A stretch of 64,000 bases of DNA from contig CAKTOB010000003.1 in NCBI GenBank assembly GCA_934589525.1, positions 1-64,000 of the forward strand, in the 5' to 3' direction. Of this stretch, positions 56,825 to 63,760 are shown piece by piece (positions within the stretch are counted from its first letter, which is position 1; each line of letters starts with the position of its first letter). The position numbers and the translations under genes are program-made. This DNA is from an uncultured Oscillospiraceae bacterium. GTDB taxonomy: Bacteria > Bacillota > Clostridia > Oscillospirales > Oscillospiraceae. The notes under the pieces were generated by a model that saw only the letters and a program-made list of their open reading frames with translations, did not search any database and was not told the DNA's origin.

Positions 56825-57487
56825 TTACACCTGGGGCAGAAGTATTTCTGTTGTAAAGGCGCCGTCTTCACTGTTACGGCTGATGTAGCCCTCCAGCCGC
56901 GCCACAATGGCATCGATGCGGACCAGGCCAAAGCCGTGTCCCGCCCCCTTGGTGCTGCGGAAAAGTGTTCCCTCTTTGGGAAGCTTCTTTCCGGCGGTAA
57001 AATTGGTAAAGGAGATGTAGAGTTGGGTGTTTTTCATATCCATATACACCCGAATGCGCCGCTTCTCCTCCGGCAGCTTCATGCTGGCCTCAATGGCATT
57101 GTCAAAGAGGTTGCCGATGATGCAGCACAAATCGATTTCCGAGGAGCGAAGCTTCACCGGGATATGGGCATCCGCCACCACCTCAATGCCCTTGGCCTTT
57201 GCCAGGGAGATTTTGGAATTCAGAATGGCATCGGTCATGGGGTTGCCGGTTTTGATCACCGTATCCACGGTGGTCAGGTCCTGGTCCAGCAAGTCCAAAT
57301 AATGGCAGATGGCCTGCCAATCTCCCTGGGCGGCATAGGCTTTCATGGTCTGGATGTGGTTGCGGTAATCGTGCCGCCAGCCGCGGATCTGGCGGTACAT
57401 ATTGTCCACCTCCCGGTAATGGGTCTCGATCAGCTCCTGCTGATAGGCGGCGAGCTGCCGCTGGATTCTTTTGTTGAACAGTCCCAT
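56825..57487 (-). CDS. GHKL-type sensor histidine kinase without membrane sensor domain
   Basis: The 220-residue protein starts MGLFNKRIQRQLAAYQQELI and goes straight into a coiled coil, the H-box WRHDYRNHIQTMKAY (His39) and a GHKL ATPase domain with N-box IIGNLFDNAIEAS and G-box GAGHGFGLVRI. This is the AgrC/VirS-type kinase core, but the usual five-to-seven-helix sensor is missing, so it must sense an internal signal or rely on a separate protein. It begins 5 nt after the regulator stop. Confidence 0.9.
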   Translation of the reverse strand: MGLFNKRIQRQLAAYQQELIETHYREVDNMYRQIRGWRHDYRNHIQTMKAYAAQGDWQAICHYLDLLDQDLTTVDTVIKTGNPMTDAILNSKISLAKAKGIEVVADAHIPVKLRSSEIDLCCIIGNLFDNAIEASMKLPEEKRRIRVYMDMKNTQLYISFTNFTAGKKLPKEGTLFRSTKGAGHGFGLVRIDAIVARLEGYISRNSEDGAFTTEILLPQV

Positions 57488-57492
57488 AGCGC

Positions 57493-58191
57493 TTACCCCA
57501 TTTGAATGATGGCCCGGTTCACGCCCTCATAGGCCCCCCGGGGCAGGGGCAGGGCGGTGCCGTCATTGAGTTTGATTTCTGTTTTGGTGACCCGGCTGAT
57601 TCGTGTCAGGTTGACGATGGCGGAGCGTCCCACACGGTAAAACCGGTCGTCCAGCTGTTTTTCCAGCTCCCCCAGGGTCATTTTCACGGTCACATCCCGG
57701 CGGCCATGGAGGGTCACATAGTTCCCGGATACATCTGCGTAGCGAATTTCATAAATGGGAATACGCTCCATTTCCCCGCCTATGGCAAAGGTCAATACCT
57801 TTTCGTTCTTGGAAAGCTTGGCGGCCGCCCGGTCCAGCACGGACCGGAGCTTTTCTTCCTTCACGGGCTTTACCAGATAGTGCAGCGCCGCCACCTCGTA
57901 GCCCTCGGAAATGTAATCGGAGTAGCCGGTGATGAAAACGATTTGAACCGTATCGTTGTCCCCGCGGAGCTTCTTGGCCATGGTCACGCCGTCCATGGCC
58001 CCCATTTCAATGTCCAGCAGGAGGATGTCATAGTCACGTTCCTGGGCATAGTGAAACAGAAAGCTTTCGGCAGAGGGAAAGAGGTCTGTCTTTATTTCAT
58101 GAGAGGACGCGGCGGCCCAGCCCTTTACCATATTCAAAACATACTGCCGGTCCCCGTCAGAGTCGTCACAGATGGCAATTTTATACTTCAT
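57493..58191 (-). CDS. LytTR-family response regulator
   Basis: The 232-residue protein has a receiver domain with acidic pair Asp9/Asp10, phospho-acceptor Asp60 (LLLDIEMG), Thr88 and Lys108, and a C-terminal LytTR DNA-binding domain (about 130-230, YADVSGNYVTLHGRRD, FYRVGRSAIVNLTRI). This is the AgrA/VirR/ComE class that drives peptide-signalling and bacteriocin loci. GGGAGGGAG precedes the ATG. A palindromic element ends 20 bp upstream. Confidence 0.94.
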   Translation of the reverse strand: MKYKIAICDDSDGDRQYVLNMVKGWAAASSHEIKTDLFPSAESFLFHYAQERDYDILLLDIEMGAMDGVTMAKKLRGDNDTVQIVFITGYSDYISEGYEVAALHYLVKPVKEEKLRSVLDRAAAKLSKNEKVLTFAIGGEMERIPIYEIRYADVSGNYVTLHGRRDVTVKMTLGELEKQLDDRFYRVGRSAIVNLTRISRVTKTEIKLNDGTALPLPRGAYEGVNRAIIQMG

Positions 58192-58211
58192 GTTCGGCTC
58201 CCTCCCGCCTA

Positions 58212-58374
58212 GGGAAGCTCTGATTAAATCGGCAAGAGCTGACGGCGAAAGATTTTGGCTCCAGGCAAGGTTTGGAAAATGAGGGAATACTTTGTGTATT
58301 TCCCATTTTTCAAACCGAAGTCTGGGGGCAAAAGATTCGCCGCTCAGCCGCAGACGATTTATTCAGAGTTTCCC
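58212..58374. mobile_element. 163-bp palindromic MITE-like element, copy 2
   Basis: It is identical in length and orientation to copy 1 at 52896-53058, with four substitutions. Its ends GGGAAGCTCTGATTAAATC and GATTTATTCAGAGTTTCCC are inverted repeats. It lies between the probable promoter (58393-58421) and the ribosome site of the response regulator, so the operon transcript would begin with this long hairpin. A plus-strand frame inside both copies is not considered a gene. Confidence 0.88.
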
Positions 58375-58392
58375 TTTATCAAAATCAGAAAC

Positions 58393-58421
58393 AATATATC
58401 ATAAAAACCCTGTTTTTTCCA
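58393..58421 (-). promoter_or_regulatory. Probable promoter of the response regulator-kinase-ABC cassette
   Basis: Minus-strand TGGAAA, 17 bp, TATATT with an extended -10 (TGATATATT), upstream of palindromic element copy 2. The rest of 58375-58461 shows nothing else. Confidence 0.5.
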
Positions 58422-58461
58422 GAGGGTCTTCCAGAAAGAAACAGGCAATCGGATTTTTATT

Positions 58462-58494
58462 CAAAAAAATCCCGCAGGAAAAATCCTGCGGGAT
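58462..58494 (-). terminator. Terminator of fba
   Basis: ATCCCGCAGGA pairs with TCCTGCGGGAT around a four-base loop, followed on the minus strand by seven T. Confidence 0.9.
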
Positions 58495-58508
58495 GATAGG
58501 GTTGCAAG

Positions 58509-59477
58509 TTAGGCCTTGCCGTCGGAGCCCAGAACGTGAACGATCTTGTGGGCCACCATGTCCTTCACAGCCTGACGAGCGGGCTTCAGGTACTGGCGGG
58601 GATCGAAGTGGTCGGGATGCTCGGCAAAGTACTTCCGGATATTGCCGGTCATGGCCAGACGAATGTCGGAGTCGATGTTGATCTTGCAGACAGCCAGCTT
58701 TGCAGCCTCACGCAGCTGATCCTCGGGGATGCCGATGGCGTCGGGCATGTTGCCGCCGTAGGTATTGACCATCTTCACGAATTCCTGGGGAACGGAAGAG
58801 GAGCCGTGCAGAACGATGGGGAAGCCGGGCAGACGCTTGATGCACTCTCTCAGAACGTCGAAACGCAGGGGAGGGGGAACCAGGACGCCGTCAGCATTCC
58901 GGGTGCACTGGGAAGCCTTGAACTTGTAAGCGCCGTGGCTGGTGCCGATGGCGATGGCCAGGGAGTCACAGCCGGTACGGGAAACAAACTCTTCCACTTC
59001 CTCGGGATGGGTGTAGCTTTCCTTGCCGTGTTCCACGGCAACTTCGTCTTCCACGCCGGCCAGGGTGCCCAGCTCGGCCTCGACCACAACGCCGTGGTCA
59101 TGGGCGTACTCGACGACCTGCTTGGTCAGGGCGATGTTCTCCTCAAAGGACTTGGAGGAGGCATCGATCATAACGGAGGTAAAGCCACCGTCGATGCAGT
59201 TCTTGCACAGCTCAAAGCTGTCGCCATGGTCCAGGTGCAGGGCAATGGGAATTTCGGGGTTTTCAATGACAGCGGCCTCCACCAGCTTCACAAGGTAGGT
59301 GTGGTTGGCATAGGCACGGGCGCCCTTGGAAACCTGCAGGATGACGGGAGACTTCAGCTCGCCGGCAGCCTCAGTGATGCCCTGAACGATCTCCATGTTG
59401 TTGACGTTGAAAGCGCCGATGGCGTAACCGCCGTCATAAGCCTTCTTAAACATTTCGGTTGTTGTTACAAGAGCCAT
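58509..59477 (-). CDS. fba: Class II fructose-1,6-bisphosphate aldolase
   Basis: The 322-residue zinc aldolase of glycolysis starts MALVTTTEMFKKAYDGGYAIGAFNVNN. It has the zinc-site HLDHGDS, VVEAELGTLAGVED, GTSHGAYK, VLHGSSSVPQ and the KINIDSDIRLA phosphate loop. Codon use is narrower than in neighbours, as expected for a highly expressed gene. AAAGGAATG precedes the ATG. It diverges from the phosphofructokinase gene. Confidence 0.97.
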   Translation of the reverse strand: MALVTTTEMFKKAYDGGYAIGAFNVNNMEIVQGITEAAGELKSPVILQVSKGARAYANHTYLVKLVEAAVIENPEIPIALHLDHGDSFELCKNCIDGGFTSVMIDASSKSFEENIALTKQVVEYAHDHGVVVEAELGTLAGVEDEVAVEHGKESYTHPEEVEEFVSRTGCDSLAIAIGTSHGAYKFKASQCTRNADGVLVPPPLRFDVLRECIKRLPGFPIVLHGSSSVPQEFVKMVNTYGGNMPDAIGIPEDQLREAAKLAVCKINIDSDIRLAMTGNIRKYFAEHPDHFDPRQYLKPARQAVKDMVAHKIVHVLGSDGKA

Positions 59478-59531
59478 TGGAATCATTCCTTTCATATATA
59501 GAGGGCCGGGGCCCTCCGGTGTTCCGTGAAC

Positions 59532-59559
59532 ATTATACCACATTTTCAAAAGATTTCAA
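59532..59559 (-). promoter_or_regulatory. Promoter of fba
   Basis: Minus-strand TTGAAA, 16 bp, TATAAT. Its -35 is only 9 bp from the -35 of the divergent pfp promoter. Confidence 0.72.
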
Positions 59560-59568
59560 TAATAATAT

Positions 59569-59597
59569 TTGCCAAACCAATCCTTTCATGCTATAAT
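59569..59597 (+). promoter_or_regulatory. Promoter of pfp
   Basis: TTGCCA, 17 bp, TATAAT, giving a leader of about 75 nt before the start at 59679. Confidence 0.75.
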
Positions 59598-59678
59598 GTG
59601 GAACGTATGGGTTTTTAAGGACCCATTTATGGCACATTCCACAAATTTTTTATGAATTCCTATCTGGAGGTAACGCAA

Positions 59679-60923
59679 ATGTCTGAAAAAAATCTGGTAG
59701 GTTCCCTGATCATCGGTCAGTCCGGCGGTCCTTCTTCCGTCATCAACTGCTCCGCCTACGGTGTTATCAAGACCGGTCTGGAGAACCCCAACATCACCAA
59801 GGTTTACGGCGCTTTCCACGGCATCAAGGGCGTTCTGAACGACCAGCTGATGATCATGGACGAGGAGGACCCCAAGGAGCTGGCCAATATGATGCACACT
59901 CCTTCCTCCGCCCTGGGCTCCTGCCGGTATAAGATCGCCGATCCCGACGTAGACGATACCGACTACAAGCGCATCCTGGAGATCTTCAAGAAGTACAACG
60001 TCCGCTACTTCTTCTACAACGGCGGCAACGACTCCATGGATACCTGCAATAAGATCTCCAAGTACATGGCCAAGGTTGGCTATGAGTGCCGGGTCATGGG
60101 CGTGCCCAAGACCATCGACAACGACCTGGCCGGTACCGACCACTGCCCCGGCTTTGCTTCCGCCGCCAAGTACATCGCCACCTCCTTCATGGAAGTTTCC
60201 CGTGACAGCAAGGTCTACGACACCGGCATGGTGACCATCGTGGAGTGCATGGGCCGTCACGCCGGCTGGCTGACCGCCGCTGCTGCCCTGGCCGGCATCA
60301 AAAACGACGGTCCTGACCTGGTTTACCTGCCTGAGGTAGACTTCGACATGGACAAGTTCCTGGCCGATGTGAAGCGGATCTACGCCGAGAAGAAGAACTG
60401 CCTGGTTGCCGTTTCCGAGGGCATCCACTACGCCGACGGCACCTTCGTTTCCGAGGCCAAGACCTCCGGCACCGACGGCTTCGGCCACGCCCAGCTGGGC
60501 GGTCTGGCTGCCAGACTGGCAGACGTTGTGAAGGCCGCTACCGGCGCCAAGGTCCGTCCCATCGAGCTGAGCCTGCTGCAGCGCTGCGCTGCCCACTGCG
60601 CCTCCGGCACCGATATGGCCGAGTCCTTCATGTCCGGCAAGGTGGCTGTAGAGTCCGCCGTCTCCGGCATCACCGACAAGATGGTAGGCTTCGAGTGCAC
60701 CCGTGACGCTAATGGCTACCACTGCGAGCCCAAGCTCTTTGACCTGAGTTTGGTTGCCAACACCGAGAAGAAGGTTCCCCTGGAGTGGATCAACGCCGAA
60801 GGCAACGGCGTGAACCAGGGCTTCATTGACTACTGCCTGCCCCTCATCCAGGGCGAGACCGACATGGTCAAGGAAGACGGCCTGCCCCGTTTTGTTCACC
60901 TGAAGAGAGTTTTCGCCAAGTAA
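59679..60923 (+). CDS. pfp: Pyrophosphate-dependent phosphofructokinase
   Basis: The 414-residue enzyme phosphorylates fructose 6-phosphate using pyrophosphate, reversibly. The two residues that tell donor type fit PPi: the GGNDS motif (115-119) has Asp where ATP enzymes have Gly, and MGVPKTIDNDL (143-149) has Lys where ATP enzymes have Gly. GQSGGPSSVINCS and VVECMGRHAGWL are also typical of the clostridial PPi group. GGAGGTAACG precedes the ATG. Strong codon bias matches high expression. Confidence 0.95.
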   Translation: MSEKNLVGSLIIGQSGGPSSVINCSAYGVIKTGLENPNITKVYGAFHGIKGVLNDQLMIMDEEDPKELANMMHTPSSALGSCRYKIADPDVDDTDYKRILEIFKKYNVRYFFYNGGNDSMDTCNKISKYMAKVGYECRVMGVPKTIDNDLAGTDHCPGFASAAKYIATSFMEVSRDSKVYDTGMVTIVECMGRHAGWLTAAAALAGIKNDGPDLVYLPEVDFDMDKFLADVKRIYAEKKNCLVAVSEGIHYADGTFVSEAKTSGTDGFGHAQLGGLAARLADVVKAATGAKVRPIELSLLQRCAAHCASGTDMAESFMSGKVAVESAVSGITDKMVGFECTRDANGYHCEPKLFDLSLVANTEKKVPLEWINAEGNGVNQGFIDYCLPLIQGETDMVKEDGLPRFVHLKRVFAK

Positions 60924-60930
60924 AAAATCC

Positions 60931-60962
60931 CGGCGCGCCGCAAATGCGACGCGCCGATTTTT
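60931..60962 (+). terminator. Terminator of pfp
   Basis: CGGCGCG pairs with CGCGCCG, and inner CGC can pair with GCG, followed by ATTTTTC. Confidence 0.85.
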
Positions 60963-61043
60963 CATACAAAATGCAGGAAAATATCCAACGAAACAAAGTT
61001 TCTTAAAATGAACAAACGTGCAATAGTCCTGTTTTTTCCGCTA

Positions 61044-61070
61044 TAAAAAGCACCCGGAAAAACCGGGTGT
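61044..61070 (-). terminator. Terminator of the tetR-type gene
   Basis: CACCCGG pairs with CCGGGTG around a 5-nt loop. T runs occur on both sides, and on the minus strand CTTTTTATAG follows. Confidence 0.8.
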
Positions 61071-61076
61071 TTTTTG

Positions 61077-61637
61077 TTATTCTGCTCGGAAGGACGTAAG
61101 GGTCTGCATGATTTTATCCGTCAGAAAATCTGCCAGAATCTCCGGATTCTGGATCATACCGCCCATAAACCAGTATCGTACCAGTTCCAAAACGCCACAA
61201 ACGCAGAAGATACTGCGATTATTGTAGTCATTTTGGGTCACCTGGCCATGATAACGGGAATAATGCTCCAGAGCCAGGTCAATAGACTGATTGCGAATCT
61301 TATCGAATATATCTTCCCGGAACCCGGCGGAAGAGAGCGCCAGGAACATTTCCCGGTTTTCCCGCAGATAATTGAGCTGTTCCAGAATTCTCTTCCGGCA
61401 CTGTGCCCCATCCTCCACGGGATCGCTCCACAAAACCCCATTGAGGATCTTGTTTTCCATCTCGTTTTTTAACTGTGTGGTGTTTTTGTAGTTCCGATAG
61501 AAGGTTGAGCGATTGATTCCTGCCTTTTCACATATCTGTGCAGGTGTAATGTCACTAAAGCCCTTCTCCTGGAGCAGCTCGACAAGAGCTGCCGATAATT
61601 TTTGTTTTGTTTTCCGAACGCGTGCATCCTCTGCCAT
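61077..61637 (-). CDS. TetR-family transcriptional regulator
   Basis: The 186-residue protein has the TetR N-terminal helix-turn-helix (KTKQKLSAALVELLQEKGFSD, then ITPAQICEKAGINRSTFYRNY) and an all-helical ligand domain of the type with a C-terminal VLELVRYWFMGGM helix. The start at 61637 follows GGGAG. Its divergent neighbours are the ProX-type deacylase and amidohydrolase, so it may control them, but this rests on position alone. Confidence 0.9.
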   Translation of the reverse strand: MAEDARVRKTKQKLSAALVELLQEKGFSDITPAQICEKAGINRSTFYRNYKNTTQLKNEMENKILNGVLWSDPVEDGAQCRKRILEQLNYLRENREMFLALSSAGFREDIFDKIRNQSIDLALEHYSRYHGQVTQNDYNNRSIFCVCGVLELVRYWFMGGMIQNPEILADFLTDKIMQTLTSFRAE

Positions 61638-61669
61638 AAGACCGCTCCCCATTCATTTAATCTTGCCGT

Positions 61670-61698
61670 ATTATAGCATTATATTTCAAAAAAATCAA
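61670..61698 (-). promoter_or_regulatory. Promoter of the tetR-type gene
   Basis: Minus-strand TTGATT, 17 bp, TATAAT in a strongly AT-rich 228-bp gap. Confidence 0.75.
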
Positions 61699-61799
61699 CT
61701 ATCTAACATAAATTTTTTATTTTACTTTGTGTTCATAATTTCGTATAATATGCAACTTTTCATCATAGATCACCTATTTGAAGGTTTTCCAAAAAAGTA

Positions 61800-61827
61800 T
61801 TGCATCTTTATCAAAAAATGCTATAAT
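61800..61827 (+). promoter_or_regulatory. Promoter of the proX-amidohydrolase operon
   Basis: TTGCAT, 16 bp, TATAAT, about 39 nt before the start at 61866. Confidence 0.72.
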
Positions 61828-61865
61828 TATTCCATCCTACCCATGCAAAAAAGGAAGTTTTTAGA

Positions 61866-62450
61866 ATGGATGTTTCTTTTTCTTCAGGCAGGCAGCCCAG
61901 AGAGCTGCGAACCTATGATTTTCTGGACCGACTGTCCATTCCCTATACCCGCATCGATCATCCTGCGGCCATGACCATGGAAGCCTGCCGGGAGGTGGAC
62001 CGGGCCCTGGGCGTACACATGTGTAAAAATCTATTTTTATGCAATCGGCAGCAAACGGTCTTCTATCTGCTGCTGATGCCCGGCGACAAAAAGTTCAAAA
62101 CAAAAATGCTGTCTGCGCAGCTGGGCTGCTCCCGACTCTCCTTTGCAGACGAATGCCACATGGAGGCCCTGCTGGACATTCACCCGGGCTCCGTCAGCGT
62201 GATGGGGCTGATGAACGACAAGGAAAACCGGGTCCGGCTGCTGATCGACCGGGACCTGACCCAGGAAGCCTTTCTGGGCTGCCACCCCTGCGTCAATACC
62301 TCCAGCCTGCGGCTGTCTATGTCGGACCTGCTTCAGAAGTTTCTCCCGGCTGTGGGCCACGAGTACCGTCTGGTGGACCTGCCGGAGGACGATCAGGAAA
62401 TCCCCTGCCCTTCCGCCGGGACTGTCGGCGGGAGCGGTATCCAAAAATAA
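61866..62450 (+). CDS. Aminoacyl-tRNA deacylase of the YbaK/ProX (PrdX) family
   Basis: The 194-residue protein is a free-standing editing domain. It has the ProX-type KNLFLCNRQQTVFYLLLMPGDKKF stretch (read as two motifs), MLSAQLGCSRLSFAD and the PGSVSVMGLMNDKENRV substrate loop, then HPCVNTSSLRLS. Members hydrolyse mischarged Ala-tRNA-Pro or Cys-tRNA-Pro. AAGGAAG precedes the ATG. The amidohydrolase follows 16 nt later, so the two are one operon. Confidence 0.9.
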   Translation: MDVSFSSGRQPRELRTYDFLDRLSIPYTRIDHPAAMTMEACREVDRALGVHMCKNLFLCNRQQTVFYLLLMPGDKKFKTKMLSAQLGCSRLSFADECHMEALLDIHPGSVSVMGLMNDKENRVRLLIDRDLTQEAFLGCHPCVNTSSLRLSMSDLLQKFLPAVGHEYRLVDLPEDDQEIPCPSAGTVGGSGIQK

Positions 62451-62466
62451 AAAGGAGGCCTTCTCT

Positions 62467-63747
62467 ATGGAAACCTACGCACTGACAAACTGCATCCTGC
62501 TGGACGGCACCCAAACCATGCAGCCCCAAAAAGGCATGGCCGTTTTGGTACGGAAGGGCAGGATCGAAAACATCGTCCCCCAAACTGCCGTTCCCAAAGG
62601 CTATCCTCTGCGGGACCTGGACGGGCAATATGTGCTGCCGGGGCTTATCAATCTCCACGTCCATCTGGCCGGAAGCGGCAAGCCCAAAAAGAAGCAGACA
62701 GACCCGGTGAAGGCCGTGAAGCTCGTGACCGCCAATGCTCTTACCCGGAAGGTAGGCATGTCCATGGTAGAGGGCTTTGCCAAGGAGCAGCTGCTCTCCG
62801 GCGTGACCACCATCCGCACTGTCGGCGGCATCCTGGACTTTGATGCCCGGCTGCGGGATGAAATCAATGCCGGGCGCAAAACCGGCCCCCGGATTCTGGC
62901 GGGGAACATGGCCATTTCCGTACCGGGGGGCCACATGGCAGGGTCTCTGGCCTATACCGTCACCACTCAGGCCCAGGCAAAGGAATGCGTTGACAAGATT
63001 GCCGCCACCAAGCCGGACCTCATCAAGCTCATGGTCACAGGGGGCGTGTTGGATGCGGTAAAAAAGGGAGATCCGGGAGTTCTCAAAATGGACCCGGCCA
63101 TGATCCGGGCCGCCTGTGACCGGGCCCACCAGCTGGGGCTTCAGGTCGCCGCCCATGTGGAAAGCCCCCAGGGTGTTCGGGCCGCTCTGGAAAACGGTGT
63201 GGACACCATTGAGCACGGTGCCATGCCCGATGCGGAAACCATCGACCTGTTCAAAAAATCCGGGGCAAGCCTTGTGACCACCATCTCCCCCACTCTGTCC
63301 TTTGCCCTCTTTGACCAGTCCGTCAGCCACGCCACGGATCTGCAAAAGTACAACGGCAAAATCGTCATGGACGGCATTGTAGGCTGCGCCAAGGCCTGTC
63401 TGGATGCCGATATTCCCGTGGGCGTTGGCACGGACACCGCCTGTCCCTATGTGACCCAATACGACACCTGGCGGGAGCTTGGCTACCTGCATAGGTTCTG
63501 CGGTGTCTCCAACACCCAGGCCCTGCACATGGCCACCCTGGGCAACGCCAGAATCGTCGGTATTGACAAGGAAACCGGTTCCATCGAAGCCGGAAAATCC
63601 GCGGACCTGCTGGTATGCCGGGAGAATCCCCTGAACAATCTGGCCGCCCTGCGGCAGCTTTCCCAGGTAATCTTCCGTGGTAAACGTTACACACCCAAGG
63701 TCTCCCCCATCCCCCAGGTAGAACAGGAATTGGACAATTATCTTTGA
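62467..63747 (+). CDS. Metal-dependent amidohydrolase (imidazolonepropionase/Xaa-Pro dipeptidase-like)
   Basis: The 426-residue protein has the amidohydrolase TIM barrel. Metal ligands are HVH in PGLINLHVHLAGSG, the carbamylated-Lys candidate in DLIKLMVTGG, His in VAAHVES, His in DTIEHGA and Asp in GVGTDTACP. The flanking small beta domain is formed by residues 1-55 and the last 50. Relatives include prolidases, imidazolonepropionases and organophosphate-active dipeptidases, so a proline-containing peptide is a reasonable but unproven substrate given the ProX neighbour. AAAGGAGG precedes the ATG. Confidence 0.88.
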   Translation: METYALTNCILLDGTQTMQPQKGMAVLVRKGRIENIVPQTAVPKGYPLRDLDGQYVLPGLINLHVHLAGSGKPKKKQTDPVKAVKLVTANALTRKVGMSMVEGFAKEQLLSGVTTIRTVGGILDFDARLRDEINAGRKTGPRILAGNMAISVPGGHMAGSLAYTVTTQAQAKECVDKIAATKPDLIKLMVTGGVLDAVKKGDPGVLKMDPAMIRAACDRAHQLGLQVAAHVESPQGVRAALENGVDTIEHGAMPDAETIDLFKKSGASLVTTISPTLSFALFDQSVSHATDLQKYNGKIVMDGIVGCAKACLDADIPVGVGTDTACPYVTQYDTWRELGYLHRFCGVSNTQALHMATLGNARIVGIDKETGSIEAGKSADLLVCRENPLNNLAALRQLSQVIFRGKRYTPKVSPIPQVEQELDNYL

Positions 63748-63760
63748 GGAGGTACTGTTT

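Noticed and set aside
58272..58496. Plus-strand open frame starting MENEGILCVF in copy 2
   Set aside because: It lies within a palindromic repeat and the fba terminator region, with no SD and no conservation between copies beyond the element.
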